64,000 bases of DNA, taken from an uncultured Clostridia bacterium. Lineage in GTDB: Bacteria; Bacillota; Clostridia; Oscillospirales; Ruminococcaceae. The notes beneath the pieces are model-generated. The model saw only the letters and a list, made by a program, of their open reading frames with translations. It made no database searches and had not been told where the DNA came from. Within the stretch, counting starts at the first letter, position 1, and each line of letters starts with the position of its first letter. Below are positions 54,463 to 64,000 of this stretch, in pieces. The stretch lies in contig CANRFM010000009.1 of NCBI GenBank assembly GCA_947629905.1, positions 1-64,000 on the forward strand. Reading direction: 5' to 3'. Both the position numbers and the translations under genes were made by a program.

Positions 54463-56148
54463 ATGAATCAGCCGGATGGGTTCCATATCTCACGGGAGAT
54501 CATGGATTTTATGCATAAGGCAAGCAAAGCGGCAAATGAAAATTCGTGGCAGATCATATCGAATGCAGTGGTCGGACTTGCGGAAAAGCTCCATGCAGCC
54601 TGTATCCGCATCTGCCTTGATGTGCCGGACGGGACATTTGTTCCGATGGGACAGCACACGGAGGAAACGCTGTACCTTGCCGGAGAAGCCGGTGCGGAAA
54701 CGTGTGTCGATTATGATATGGGCGAAAACGGTGTCTTTTCCGTGCAGGTCGCACCAGTAAAGGGGCATTGCTGGACGGAAGCAGAACAGGATGCCGTGCA
54801 GTATCTGAGCGAAAACCTGTTTTTGCTGTGCAGCCGTATGCTCATGCGCAAAATGTTGGAAAATGCGGCATCTCTCGATTATCTGACGGGTGCTTTCAAT
54901 AAGCAGGGCATGATTCGTCACGGCACATCGCTTGGCGGGGCGCTGGCGGATTATGTGGGCATTTATCTGAATCTGAAAAATTTCAAATACATCAACTCCA
55001 CGATCGGACAGAAAAGCGGGGATGAACTGCTTGTTGCCTACTGTGAGGCACTGCGGAAACAGCTTCTCCCCGGTGAAACGATCTGCCGTCCGGGCAGTGA
55101 CAATTATTTCCTGCTAATTCGCAAGGAACACGCAGAGGCATATCTGAAATTCCTGCGGGAAGTGACAGTTTCTATCCGGAGTGTCAGCCGGACGTTTACC
55201 CTGTATGCCAATGCGGGTATCTATGACATTCAGCCGGGTGACGATATTGGAACGGCGCTGAATGCTGCGGGCATTGCGCTGCAAACCGTGCGCACGTCCG
55301 GACAAGCAGAGGAGCAGCTCTGGTATGACCCCTCCATGAAGGAACAGGTGCTGCACGAGAAAGAGATCTCCCAGATGTTCCCAGTCGCATTGAAAAATGG
55401 GGAGTTTGTGGTCTACTATCAGCCCAAGGTGTCACTATCAGATCAGACACTGTGCGGCAGTGAAGCGCTGGTGCGCTGGCTGCATGACGGCAGCATTGTG
55501 CCGCCGATGGATTTTATTCCGGTGCTGGAAAAAGAGGGCACGGTCTGTCAGCTCGATTTCTACGTACTGGAGCGTGTCTGTCAGGATCTGCGGCACTGGC
55601 TGGATAATGGCATTGTTCCCGTGCGGGTTTCCGTGAATTTTTCGCAGCAGCATCTGCACAATGAAACGCTGGCGGAAATGATCGTTGCCGTACTGGAAAA
55701 ATATAACATTGACAGCAACCTGATTGAGGTCGAGCTGACGGAAATGTCCGGTACACGCAATCATGATGCCATGCTGGCATTTCTGGAAAAGATGCATGCC
55801 TGCGGTATCTGCACGTCCATTGATGATTTCGGGACGGGGTATTCTTCGCTGAATATGCTCCGGGAGTTCCATATGGACATTATCAAACTGGACAAGTCTT
55901 TCCTTGACCGTATCACGACGGAAAATGCAGATTACCGGACGGACGAGATCGTCATTGAGAATATTTTCCGCATGGCACAGGCGCTTAACCTTGAAATTGT
56001 CTCCGAGGGTGTGGAAACAGCCCGGCAGGCAGAATTTCTCCGGCGCATTCATTGCGACATGGCGCAGGGTTTCCTGTTTGACAAGCCCCTGCCGCATGAC
56101 GAGTATGAACAGCGTCTGCGGGGCAACCGGCATTACGAACTGCCGTAA
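54463..56148 (+). CDS. GAF-like/GGDEF/EAL protein, c-di-GMP phosphodiesterase
   Basis: 561 residues, cytosolic. A sensory region (about 1-130, possibly GAF-like), a GGDEF domain (about 140-290) degenerated to GSDNY, and an EAL domain (about 305-550) with intact catalytic motifs: SEALVRW, ELTE, DDFGTGYSSL, KLDKSF and EGVET. It should lower c-di-GMP. Together with the gene at 2075-4369 there are two hydrolases and no active cyclase in the window. It sits directly after the cellulosomal genes; a link to adhesion to fibre is speculation. Confidence 0.9.
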   Translation: MNQPDGFHISREIMDFMHKASKAANENSWQIISNAVVGLAEKLHAACIRICLDVPDGTFVPMGQHTEETLYLAGEAGAETCVDYDMGENGVFSVQVAPVKGHCWTEAEQDAVQYLSENLFLLCSRMLMRKMLENAASLDYLTGAFNKQGMIRHGTSLGGALADYVGIYLNLKNFKYINSTIGQKSGDELLVAYCEALRKQLLPGETICRPGSDNYFLLIRKEHAEAYLKFLREVTVSIRSVSRTFTLYANAGIYDIQPGDDIGTALNAAGIALQTVRTSGQAEEQLWYDPSMKEQVLHEKEISQMFPVALKNGEFVVYYQPKVSLSDQTLCGSEALVRWLHDGSIVPPMDFIPVLEKEGTVCQLDFYVLERVCQDLRHWLDNGIVPVRVSVNFSQQHLHNETLAEMIVAVLEKYNIDSNLIEVELTEMSGTRNHDAMLAFLEKMHACGICTSIDDFGTGYSSLNMLREFHMDIIKLDKSFLDRITTENADYRTDEIVIENIFRMAQALNLEIVSEGVETARQAEFLRRIHCDMAQGFLFDKPLPHDEYEQRLRGNRHYELP

Positions 56149-56164
56149 AAAAGCTATAAGACAG

Positions 56165-56196
56165 GCTCTCAGAACGGATCTGAGAGCTTGTTTTTT
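56165..56196 (+). terminator. Terminator between the EAL gene and mntP
   Basis: Stem GCTCTCAGA (56165-56173) with TCTGAGAGC (56179-56187), then TTG and six T on the plus strand. It may also work for mntP from the other side. Confidence 0.85.
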
Positions 56197-56211
56197 GTAT
56201 AGCCGCCTGTT

Positions 56212-56775
56212 TCAGGAGAAAAACATATGCTCGATAAAAATCTTCACCCCGATACTGACAAGGATCAGACCGCCGACGATCTGCGCCCGGCTGCCGAGTT
56301 TCTGCCCGGTCTTTTTCCCGATCAGCACACCGACCAGTGAAAACCCGAACGTCACCCCTGCGATCTCCAGCGCCGCCGGAACGATCTGCACATCCGGCAG
56401 CGCCGCAAAACTCACACCGACCGCCAGTGCATCAATACTGGTAGCAATGCCCTGCATCAGGAGCATTTTGGCAGTAAGCGAAAATGCCGCCGTTTCCTCT
56501 TTTTGTGTGACAGCATCGAGGATCATTTTCCCGCCGATGTAGCCAAGCAGCACCAGCGCAATGTAGTGATCCAGTGCCGTGATGTAGGCTTCAAAGGCTT
56601 TCCCCAGACAAAACCCGATCGTCGGCATCAGCCCCTGAAATCCCCCGAAACACACAGCGATACCGAGCATTCTGTTCCGGCTCAGATTATTGCAGCATAG
56701 CCCATTTGTGATGGACACAGCAAAGGCATCCATAGACAGCCCCACAGCGATGAGAATGATCTCGAGAATGCTCAT
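56212..56775 (-). CDS. mntP: Manganese efflux pump MntP
   Basis: 187 residues, six membrane helices, with the two family motifs SMDAFAVSI and TSIDALAVGV that carry the metal-coordinating aspartates. It exports Mn(II). Expression here appears tied to tgt, whose stop lies 18 bp upstream; no room for a yybP-type manganese riboswitch between them. Confidence 0.95.
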   Translation of the reverse strand: MSILEIILIAVGLSMDAFAVSITNGLCCNNLSRNRMLGIAVCFGGFQGLMPTIGFCLGKAFEAYITALDHYIALVLLGYIGGKMILDAVTQKEETAAFSLTAKMLLMQGIATSIDALAVGVSFAALPDVQIVPAALEIAGVTFGFSLVGVLIGKKTGQKLGSRAQIVGGLILVSIGVKIFIEHMFFS

Positions 56776-56793
56776 AGCCCTCTCCTTCCGGCA

Positions 56794-57933
56794 TCAGTCC
56801 TCCGGTGCTTTTTGTGCGAGCAGCGTGCTGTATTCTGCCCGGAACTGTGCAAAAGTCCCCTCGTCCAGCGCTGCCCGGATCCGTTCTGCCAGTGTGTTGT
56901 AAAAATAGAGATTGTGCATGACCGTCAGCCGCCCGGCAAGCATTTCATTGGCTTTGAACAGGTGACGCACATACGCTCTGGAAAAATTCCGGCAGGCAGG
57001 GCAGTCGCACTGTTCATCCATCGGGCGTGCATCGGTTTCATATGTCTGATTCTTCATGTGTCGGATACCCTGCCATGTGAAAATCGTTCCGTGCCGTGCA
57101 TTGCGGGTCGGCATTACGCAGTCAAACATATCAATGCCCCGTGCCACGCCCTCGATGATATTGGACGGTGTGCCGACACCCATTAAATACCTCGGCTTGT
57201 CAGCCGGCATATGCGGTACGACTACATCGAGGATGTGGTACATCTCCTCTGTCGGTTCACCCACGGCAAGACCGCCCACGGCGTAGCCGTCAAGATCCAG
57301 TTCCCGGATCGCCTGCATATGCTTGATACGAAGCGCATCGAACGTACAGCCCTGATTGATGCCGAACAGAAGCTGCTTCGGGTTAATGGTATCCGGCAGT
57401 GCAGCAAGGCGTTCCATTTCGGCTTTGCAGCGCACCAGCCAGCGGGTCGTCCGTTCGCAGGAACGTGCCGCATAATCGTAGGGGGCAGGATTCTCCACGC
57501 ACTCGTCAAATGCCATGGCAATGGTAGAGGCAAGGTGCGACTGGATCTGCATACTTTCTTCCGGTCCCATGAAAATACGCTTGCCGTCCAAATGTGACTG
57601 AAAGTATACGCCCTCCTCTTTTATCTTACGCAGTTTGGCAAGAGAAAATACCTGAAACCCGCCGCTGTCCGTCAGGATGGGGCGCTGCCAGTTCATGAAC
57701 TTGTGCAGCCCGCCCATTTGATGAATGACCCCGTCCCCCGGGCGCAGGTGCAGGTGATAGGTGTTGCACAGCTCCACCTGACATTTCAGTCCGACAAGCT
57801 CCGGGGAGGAAATACCGCCCTTAATGGCGGCAGACGTGCCGACATTCATGAAGCAGGGGGTCTGAAAGGTGCCGTGTACGGTCTCGACCTGTCCCCGGCG
57901 GGCAAGGTTTTCGGTTTTCAGCAGTGTGTACAT
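56794..57933 (-). CDS. tgt: Queuine tRNA-ribosyltransferase
   Basis: 379 residues. The catalytic aspartate in ILTDSGGFQVFS, the second Asp in FDCVMPTRNARHG, and the zinc site CDCPAC...H near the C-terminus are all intact. It exchanges guanine-34 for preQ1 in GUN-anticodon tRNAs. No other queuosine gene is adjacent in the window. It lies 32 bp after the ABC permease. Confidence 0.96.
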   Translation of the reverse strand: MYTLLKTENLARRGQVETVHGTFQTPCFMNVGTSAAIKGGISSPELVGLKCQVELCNTYHLHLRPGDGVIHQMGGLHKFMNWQRPILTDSGGFQVFSLAKLRKIKEEGVYFQSHLDGKRIFMGPEESMQIQSHLASTIAMAFDECVENPAPYDYAARSCERTTRWLVRCKAEMERLAALPDTINPKQLLFGINQGCTFDALRIKHMQAIRELDLDGYAVGGLAVGEPTEEMYHILDVVVPHMPADKPRYLMGVGTPSNIIEGVARGIDMFDCVMPTRNARHGTIFTWQGIRHMKNQTYETDARPMDEQCDCPACRNFSRAYVRHLFKANEMLAGRLTVMHNLYFYNTLAERIRAALDEGTFAQFRAEYSTLLAQKAPED

Positions 57934-57965
57934 ATCGATTCTCCTATTTGGTATTGTAGTTTTTC

Positions 57966-60900
57966 TTAGTCTACGGATTTCAGGGATTCTGCCATGTTGA
58001 TGCGGTCCAGTTTCCTGCCCATGAAGGCATTGACGATAAAGTTAAACACAAATGTCAGCACCACGCTGTACAGGAAACTCGGCGAGAGTACTTTGATACG
58101 GAATGAAACCATATCCACAATGATCTGTGCCATGACAAACCGATGCAGCAGCACGCCCAGCACAAGACCCAGCGCAATGCCGATCGCTGTCAGGGCGATA
58201 TTTTCCCGCAGTACATAGGCAGAAGTTTCCCGCCGGAAAAAGCCGAGGACTTTTATCGTGGCAATTTCCCGGATGCGTTCGGTAATGTTGATATTTGTCA
58301 GATTGTACAGCACGATGAACGCAAGCCCTGCCGCACAGAGGATGACCAGCAGCACGATATAGTCAAGGCTGCTCATCATTTTGCCCATACGTTCCTGCAT
58401 ATCCCGGAAGAGGTTGATGTTGGTCACATTTTCGTTCTTTGCAATTTCTGCACTGGATTGATAGATGTCCGCACCGTCCGGGAAATTCACGAATGCCGTG
58501 TTGAAAGCGGCTTCCTCTCCCGTCAGATTTTCAATTGTCTCCGGCGACAGGATGACGTAGTTATACACATGATTCTCAAAAACGCCCGTGACCTGCAAGC
58601 GCATTTCCTGCATATCTTCGTTCTGAAGCAGCAGTTCCTCACCGGGCTGCACGTGATAGCGTTCGGCAATGCTGTTGCTGATGAGTGCCTCCCCCGTCTG
58701 CGGAAAGGCAAGCGGCTCGCCCTCCAGTGTATGCAGCCGCATATAGTTGTCCATGCGTTCCGGCTCAAAGGGTGCAATGACCGTGATACCCTTGACTTTG
58801 CCGTCTGCGTGCAGATCCCACGCTGCCTCGTGTACGAGCATATAGTCCTGCGTGTAGTCGTCCATTTTTGCTTGCAGGTCTGCCGGAAGTGTGTCCCCGA
58901 TGTCCGTCCGGAAACTCATGGAAGCATCGGCGACTTCGATTTCATTATACTGCACGTCTGCAAATCCGGCAATCGAATCCTTGATGCCAAAGCCTGTTAC
59001 CAGCAGCGCCGTGCAGCCGCTGATACCGACAATCATCATGAAGAACCGCCCCTTATAGCGGAAAATATTCCGGATAGAGACCTTGTGCAGGAATTTCAGG
59101 CGATTCCAGAGGAAGGGCACATATTCCAGAAAGACCCGCTTTCCGGCTTTCGGGGCTTTCGGGCGCATCAGACCGGCTGCCGTTTCGGCAAGTTCCATCC
59201 GGCAGGCTGCCCATGTCGTACCCAGTGAACAGAGCAGTGATGCCCCGACCGCAAGCAGTGCCATTTTCCAGTCAAAGACAAATTTCAACTGCAAAGGAAT
59301 GTACATCAGCTGATAGGACATCCAGATCACTGCCGGAAACAGCACCGAACCGACCGCAAATCCTGCCACGCAGCCAATAATTGCCGCACTGCCGGAGTAG
59401 CGCATGAATTTCCCCATGATCGCCCCCTCCGAATAGCCAAGTGCCTTGAGGGTGCCGATCTGTGTCCGCTGTTCCTCGACCATGCGGCTCATCGTCGTCA
59501 TGCAGACCAGTGCCGCAACCAGAATGAAGAACACCGGAAAGACCTTTGCCACCTGCTCCACGATCTGCGAATCGCTCTCAAAGCAAGCGTAGCCGATATT
59601 GGTATTTCTGTCCAGTACGTAAGTATCCGGGCTGTCCAGATCGGCGATCTCCTGTTCGGCATCGGCAAGTTCCTGTTCCGCATCGGCGATCTTCTCGTCA
59701 AATTCTGCCTTGCCGTCCTCATATTCCACAAGTCCGTCCTCATATTCCGCAAGCCCGTCCTCGTAGTCGGCTTTGCCGTCCTCGTACTGCTGCAAGCCGT
59801 CCTCGTAGGCTTTCCGGGCATCGCTGATCTGCTGCACGCCGGCGGCATACTGCTGTTTTCCCGTGTTAAATTGTTTCAGGGAAGCTTCATACTGCTGCTT
59901 TCCGGTCTCAAACTGTGCAAGCCCTGCTTCGTAGGCAGCTTTTCCGGCTTCCCATTCCTGCCTTGCGGCGGCAAGTTCGGCTTGCTTTTCTGCAAGGACA
60001 GCCTGCTGTGCGGCAAGTGCCTGTCTGCCCTCCTCGATCTGTGCCTTGCCCGCTTCGAGTGCGGCTTTCCCCTGTTCCAGCTGCGCCTGTGCCTGCTGTA
60101 AAGCCGCCTGCTGTTCCGGCGGGAGCTGGTCAAAATACAGCATCTGCCCGGCAAGTGCCTGTTCCTGTGCAGCCAGTTCCTGCTCCTGCACGGCAAGCGT
60201 TTCAGCATTGGCATCCAGTTCGGCAGCGGCAGCCTGAAGCTGTGCCTGTCCGTCCGCAAGCTGTGCTTCGCCGTCCGTAAGCTGCTGTTCCGCCTCGTCC
60301 AATGTTGCCTTGGAAACTTCGAGTGTCTTTTGGGAAGCATCCAGTTCCGCCTTGGCGGCATCAAGCTGTTTCTGTCCGCTGTCTATCTCTTTTTTCGACT
60401 GGGCAAGTTCCGCTTCACCCTGCCCGATCTGCTGCTTGGCATCGTCCAATTCTGCCTTGGCATCGGCAAGTTCCGTTTCGGCATCGTCCAGTTCCTGCTT
60501 GCCGTCCGTCAGTTCCTGTGCGGCATCGGCAAGTTCCTGTTCGCCCTCTTTCCGGCTGTCCTCCAGTTCCTGTCTGCCGTCTGCCAATTCTTCTTCCGCA
60601 TCTGCCACCACACGCCCGAAACGCTCTTCCGCCTGTTCCTGTGTCAATGTCTCCCAGACGGGGGTCGATTCTTCCATGGTGTCCTTATAATCCTTGGAAT
60701 AAATGACGTCATCCCTGTTCAGCCGGACATACATTTCGGAATAGTAATCCCATGTAAATGCATCCGGCTCAACATAGAAATATCCCTCAATACTGCCCGT
60801 GCCGATCGAGGTCGTACCCCGTTCAAAATTCAGGTACAGCGAGGAATGCACTGCCCCCACGATCTGAAATGTCTTGTAACTGAACGCATCAATGGTGTCG

Positions 60901-61379
60901 TCCTCGTTGGTATCGGCAATGCGCAGTGTGTCACCCACTTTCAGGCTGCCGGGCTTTCCGGCATCCATCAGGCATTCGTTGGCAGCTTCCGGCATTCTGC
61001 CCTCGGTCAGAGTGAGCAGGTTCAGATGTTCCGGAATGGTGTGGGCTTTGAGGACGAATTCTGTATTCTCCTCGTCCAGACACAGGACATCAAGGCTGTC
61101 AGCCCCCTCCGCATAGCGCACATCCGGTCTCTGCCGGATGGCTTCCACATCGGCTTCCTCCCACCCGAGGGTAGAGATCAGCCGGTAGTCGTAGAGCTGT
61201 TTTTCCTGATAGAACGTATCCACCGTATGCACCATGACCGGTGTCGTGACACGCACCCCGGAGAAGAACCCCACCCCCAAGGCAACGATCGACAAAATCG
61301 CAAGATAGCGCCCGATCGAACCCCGGATATCCCGGTTGGCACTCCGTTTCAGCATACTCCTGCGCATTGCCGTCACCAC
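57966..61379 (-). CDS. FtsX-type ABC transporter permease with large coiled-coil
   Basis: 1137 residues. One N-terminal membrane helix (about 26-42), an extracytoplasmic region containing a roughly 340-residue coiled coil (245-582) rich in Glu, Gln, Ala and Leu with a repeated LADG/YEDG-type pattern, then FtsX permease domains near 610-740 and 1010-1125 with a second extracytoplasmic domain between. MacB-like architecture: the helical arm probably reaches into the wall. The start may be GTG at 61379 or ATG at 61367; the ATPase gene overlaps by seven bases. Substrate unknown. Confidence 0.9.
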   Translation of the reverse strand: MVTAMRRSMLKRSANRDIRGSIGRYLAILSIVALGVGFFSGVRVTTPVMVHTVDTFYQEKQLYDYRLISTLGWEEADVEAIRQRPDVRYAEGADSLDVLCLDEENTEFVLKAHTIPEHLNLLTLTEGRMPEAANECLMDAGKPGSLKVGDTLRIADTNEDDTIDAFSYKTFQIVGAVHSSLYLNFERGTTSIGTGSIEGYFYVEPDAFTWDYYSEMYVRLNRDDVIYSKDYKDTMEESTPVWETLTQEQAEERFGRVVADAEEELADGRQELEDSRKEGEQELADAAQELTDGKQELDDAETELADAKAELDDAKQQIGQGEAELAQSKKEIDSGQKQLDAAKAELDASQKTLEVSKATLDEAEQQLTDGEAQLADGQAQLQAAAAELDANAETLAVQEQELAAQEQALAGQMLYFDQLPPEQQAALQQAQAQLEQGKAALEAGKAQIEEGRQALAAQQAVLAEKQAELAAARQEWEAGKAAYEAGLAQFETGKQQYEASLKQFNTGKQQYAAGVQQISDARKAYEDGLQQYEDGKADYEDGLAEYEDGLVEYEDGKAEFDEKIADAEQELADAEQEIADLDSPDTYVLDRNTNIGYACFESDSQIVEQVAKVFPVFFILVAALVCMTTMSRMVEEQRTQIGTLKALGYSEGAIMGKFMRYSGSAAIIGCVAGFAVGSVLFPAVIWMSYQLMYIPLQLKFVFDWKMALLAVGASLLCSLGTTWAACRMELAETAAGLMRPKAPKAGKRVFLEYVPFLWNRLKFLHKVSIRNIFRYKGRFFMMIVGISGCTALLVTGFGIKDSIAGFADVQYNEIEVADASMSFRTDIGDTLPADLQAKMDDYTQDYMLVHEAAWDLHADGKVKGITVIAPFEPERMDNYMRLHTLEGEPLAFPQTGEALISNSIAERYHVQPGEELLLQNEDMQEMRLQVTGVFENHVYNYVILSPETIENLTGEEAAFNTAFVNFPDGADIYQSSAEIAKNENVTNINLFRDMQERMGKMMSSLDYIVLLVILCAAGLAFIVLYNLTNINITERIREIATIKVLGFFRRETSAYVLRENIALTAIGIALGLVLGVLLHRFVMAQIIVDMVSFRIKVLSPSFLYSVVLTFVFNFIVNAFMGRKLDRINMAESLKSVD

Positions 61380-62077
61380 TCTATGTCTGCCACATCCACG
61401 ATGTGGTCATTCAGGCGCATATCCTGAATGGTACCGCTTTTGACGGTTATGATCCTGTCCGCCATTGCCGAAAGTGCCTGATTGTGGGTGATGACGACGA
61501 CAGTCATTCCCTTGTTCCGGCAGGTGTCCTGCAATAATTTCAGCACCTGTTTGCCGGTGTTGTAGTCGAGTGCGCCTGTCGGCTCGTCGCAGAGCAGGAG
61601 CTTCGGGTTTTTGGCAAGGGCACGGGCAATTGCCACACGCTGCTGCTCACCGCCGGAAAGCTGTGCCGGGAAATTTTTCATTCTGTCCTGCAAGCCGACC
61701 TGTGAAAGCACTTCAGCAGCATCCAAGGGGTCACGGCAGATCTGTGCAGCGAGCTCCACATTTTCGAGGGCAGTCAGGTTCTGCACTAAATTATAGAACT
61801 GAAACACAAACCCCACATCATACCGCCGGTATGCCGTCAGCTGCCGTTTGTTGTACGAGGAGATCTCCGCACCGTCCAGCCAGACTTTTCCGCCCGACAG
61901 CGTATCCATGCCGCCTAAAATATTCAGGATGGTTGTTTTCCCCGCACCGGATGCCCCCACGATCACGCAGAATTCCCCTTTCCGGATCTCAAAATTGACA
62001 TCCCGGAGCGCTTCGATCTCCAATTCCCCTGTTTTATAGACCTTTTTCACGTGTTCAAAGGATACAAATACAGCCAT
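61373..62077 (-). CDS. ABC transporter ATP-binding protein (MacB/LolD-like)
   Basis: 234 residues from the ATG with AAAGGAAAG upstream. Walker [13 protein letters not shown] signature [15 protein letters not shown] and Walker [13 protein letters not shown] are intact. It powers the adjacent permease. The LDYNTG loop after Walker B and the overall length place it in the MacB/FtsE-like group (efflux or mechanotransmission rather than import). Confidence 0.93.
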   Translation of the reverse strand: MAVFVSFEHVKKVYKTGELEIEALRDVNFEIRKGEFCVIVGASGAGKTTILNILGGMDTLSGGKVWLDGAEISSYNKRQLTAYRRYDVGFVFQFYNLVQNLTALENVELAAQICRDPLDAAEVLSQVGLQDRMKNFPAQLSGGEQQRVAIARALAKNPKLLLCDEPTGALDYNTGKQVLKLLQDTCRNKGMTVVVITHNQALSAMADRIITVKSGTIQDMRLNDHIVDVADIEW

Positions 62078-62174
62078 AGATCCGCTTTCCTTTCTGAGTC
62101 TGACTCGACAAGCTATCCAAAAAAGTCTCTGATGCACGAATATTGTGCGGTACTGCCTTATGTTTCAGCAAATT

Positions 62175-63383
62175 TTAGCTCAACAGCTCTAAAATAGATT
62201 TTCCCTGTTCTTCTGCCAGTTTCGCCAGATCGTCAAATTCCGGCTTGCACCGTGTCACGCCGTAGCCGTTCGCTTCCTTGCAGCGTACTGTGCCGCAGGA
62301 GGTCTCCATGGATGTTTCTCTCCGGTCAAGGGTATAGCGGCGGCAGACCGTCTCCCGGATGCCAAGTGTCGTGGTATGCCGGAAAATTTCCCGCACCAGC
62401 TGTTCCCGCTGTTCCTCTGCACAGAGGACTGTCAGCAGAATGCCCGGACGGTTTTTCTTCATGCCGATCGCAGTCGTGAACACATCCAGTGCCCCCGTCT
62501 GCATCAGCTGCGTGACAGCATACCCAAGCTGTTCGCCCGTCATGTCGTCCAGATCACATTTCAGCTCCACGACCTGCCCTGCCGCATCTGTTTCCCCAAG
62601 GAATGCACGCACGCAGTTTGCGGAGGAAAATGCTTTTTTCCCCATGCCATAGCCTGTTTTCCGGATACGCATTGCCGGCATTTGTCCGCATTCATCCGCA
62701 AAATGCCGCAGCAGCGCAGCACCTGTCGGTGTGCAGAGTTCCCCCTCGATCTGTCCTGCAAAGACGGGCATATCTCGCAGCAGGTAAGCCGTCGCCGGAG
62801 CGGGTACGGGTAATATCCCATGCGCACACCGCACCTGCCCGAATCCCGTGCAGACCGGAGAGACCACGATCCTGTCCGGTGCAATGGCATCGAGCAGCAG
62901 GCAGACTGCCGTAATATCTGCCACAGCATCGAGTGTGCCGACCTCGTGAAAATGAATCTCCTCCACAGCACACCCGTGCGCCTGTCCCTCTGCCTCTGCT
63001 ATCAGACGGTAAACCGAAAGCGCCTGTTCCTTTACAGTTTCCGGTATATCCAGTCCATGGATGATGCCGGCAATATCTGCCAAAGTCGCATGATGATGCG
63101 TGTGATGATGTTCGTGATGGTGTTCATGGTGGTGTTCGTGATGTTCGTGATGTTCCTGCTGATGGGTGTGTACATCGCAGCTTTCTTCTTCCGTGCCGTG
63201 AATTTTCACGGAAACCGATGTCCCGGAGATGCCGCAGCGGGTGACGGTTTCCCGTGAGATCTGTACCCCCGGCAAGCGGATCTTCTGCAAGAGCATATCC
63301 GCCTCCGGTACCAGTTCCGAGAGGGCTGCCGTGAGCATATCCCCGGCAGCGCCCATATTGCATTCCAGATAGAGCAGCTTCAT
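62175..63383 (-). CDS. larC: Nickel-pincer cofactor nickel insertase LarC
   Basis: 402 residues in one continuous frame (in some lactobacilli larC1 and larC2 are joined by a frameshift). The N-terminal [12 protein letters not shown] motif and the central [10 protein letters not shown] region are intact. LarC uses CTP to insert nickel into the pincer cofactor of lactate racemase-type enzymes. A His-rich stretch at residues 72-98 (18 His in 27 residues) is a likely metal-storage arm. Its ATG overlaps the larB stop (ATGA). Confidence 0.93.
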   Translation of the reverse strand: MKLLYLECNMGAAGDMLTAALSELVPEADMLLQKIRLPGVQISRETVTRCGISGTSVSVKIHGTEEESCDVHTHQQEHHEHHEHHHEHHHEHHHTHHHATLADIAGIIHGLDIPETVKEQALSVYRLIAEAEGQAHGCAVEEIHFHEVGTLDAVADITAVCLLLDAIAPDRIVVSPVCTGFGQVRCAHGILPVPAPATAYLLRDMPVFAGQIEGELCTPTGAALLRHFADECGQMPAMRIRKTGYGMGKKAFSSANCVRAFLGETDAAGQVVELKCDLDDMTGEQLGYAVTQLMQTGALDVFTTAIGMKKNRPGILLTVLCAEEQREQLVREIFRHTTTLGIRETVCRRYTLDRRETSMETSCGTVRCKEANGYGVTRCKPEFDDLAKLAEEQGKSILELLS

Positions 63384-64000
63384 AATGCCTCCCGTATATG
63401 ATTGATCAGGCTTGCCTGATAGGCAGCACCGAAACCGTTGTCGATATTGACCACACTGACACCGCTTGCACAGGAATTGAGCATGGACAGCAGTGCCGAA
63501 AGCCCCCCGAAAGATGCGCCGTAGCCGACACTGGTCGGCACAGCGATGACCGGGCAATCTGCCAGACCTGCCACCACGCTTGCCAGTGCGCCCTCCATGC
63601 CGGCAATGGCGATGATGACCCTTGCCGTCATGATGGTGTCCAGATGTGCCAGCAGCCTGTGCAGCCCGGCAACGCCAACGTCATACAGCGTTGTAACGGC
63701 ATTGCCAAGTGCTTTTGCCGTGAAAGCTGCTTCCTCAGCGACCGGAATGTCGCTTGTCCCGCCGGTACAGATGACGATATTCCCCGTTCCGTCCGGTTCA
63801 GGGAAGTCCCCCGAAAGGGCGATCCGCCCCGTTTCATGATAGTTCAGGGGGATGCGTTCCTGAAGGAAAGCAGCCTTTTCCGCCGACAGCCGGGTGATGA
63901 GCACAGCCGCCTGTCCGGCGTTTTTCAGCCCGTTTGTGATGGTCAGGATCTGTTCCGCCGTCTTGCCCTCCCCGAAGATCACCTCCGGCACGCCCTGCCG
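63380..64000 (-). CDS. larB: LarB, pyridinium biscarboxylic acid synthase (5' end outside window)
   Basis: The visible 207 codons cover the C-terminal part: [10 protein letters not shown], the PurE-like fold with [14 protein letters not shown], and GMEGALASV...AVPTSVGYG. The N-terminal part lies beyond base 64000. LarB carboxylates and hydrolyses NaAD in the first step of the nickel-pincer cofactor pathway. The Lar pathway also needs LarE, not seen in this window. Confidence 0.92.
   Translation of the reverse strand, partial: RQGVPEVIFGEGKTAEQILTITNGLKNAGQAAVLITRLSAEKAAFLQERIPLNYHETGRIALSGDFPEPDGTGNIVICTGGTSDIPVAEEAAFTAKALGNAVTTLYDVGVAGLHRLLAHLDTIMTARVIIAIAGMEGALASVVAGLADCPVIAVPTSVGYGASFGGLSALLSMLNSCASGVSVVNIDNGFGAAYQASLINHIREAL

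Noticed and set aside
56776-56793. Manganese (yybP-ykoY) riboswitch before mntP
   Set aside because: Only 18 bases separate mntP from tgt; no room for the aptamer.
60330-61427. 365-residue plus-strand frame over the ABC permease
   Set aside because: It is the complement of repetitive coiled-coil coding DNA; no ribosome site or conserved motif.
63090-63170. Simple-sequence or repeat element
   Set aside because: It is the coding sequence of the His-rich arm of LarC, in frame with the protein.
62175-63383. Programmed frameshift in larC
   Set aside because: The gene is one uninterrupted frame here, unlike lactobacilli.

Overview
This window reads as a chromosomal segment of a Gram-positive anaerobe of the Ruminococcus group (Firmicutes, Clostridia). 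The evidence is internal. Two polysaccharidases and a transglutaminase-like protein carry C-terminal type I dockerins and Thr/Pro/Glu linkers, as in ruminococcal cellulosomes. Promoters are clean sigma-A types, with a 17-bp spacer in nearly every case. A PyrR-type leader precedes the pyrimidine operon, glycogen is made by a glgC/glgD pair, and a SpoIIE gene is present. A species close to R. champanellensis is a guess only. Nothing looks like a phage, transposon, CRISPR array or recent island; this is mostly core chromosome with one fibre-degradation cluster.

Layout. 1-240: 3' end of a 5S rRNA gene and terminators. 243-4369 (minus): PAS-GGDEF-EAL signalling protein, hemolysin III family membrane protein and phosphofructokinase, probably one operon. 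4595-7074 (minus): UDP-sugar pyrophosphorylase and a HAD-like protein. 7205-13982 (minus): complete F-type ATP synthase operon atpI-B-E-F-H-A-G-D-C, with a c-subunit whose ion site predicts sodium coupling. 14160-18944 (minus): recD2-comFC-mreB-comEA. 19028-19665: two small membrane proteins. 19804-19887: tRNA-Leu(CAA), then a DUF4317 protein. 21130-31202 (plus): PyrR-regulated pyrR-pyrC-pyrF-carA-carB-lipoprotein-pyrK-pyrD, followed by ruvX; pyrB and pyrE are absent. 31505-37357 (plus): tightly packed trmL, degV-like, serine hydrolase, two flavoproteins and rsmA. 37415-39779: spoIIE behind an unusual 21-bp-spacer promoter. 39860-45765: glgB-glgC-glgD-glgA.

45820-56148 is the accessory region: a small TSCPD protein (minus), then three secreted dockerin proteins each with its own promoter (GH43-CBM6-dockerin-SGNH esterase; transglutaminase-like-dockerin; GH5 cellulase-CBM-dockerin), then a second EAL protein with a degenerate GGDEF domain. 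56212-64000 (minus): larB (cut by the window edge), larC, an ABC transporter pair whose permease has a roughly 340-residue coiled coil, tgt and mntP.

The parts fit a fibre-degrading gut anaerobe. Cellulosomal enzymes release sugars, glycolysis and glycogen synthesis process and store them, and ATP synthase works on the membrane ion gradient. The second look is best spent on the spoIIE promoter, the two-carboxylate c-subunit, the mosaic GH43/esterase enzyme, the dockerin-bearing transglutaminase-like protein, the lipoprotein gene inside the pyr operon, and the coiled-coil ABC permease. I did not find a clearly undescribed multi-gene system; the candidates are listed with their limits.
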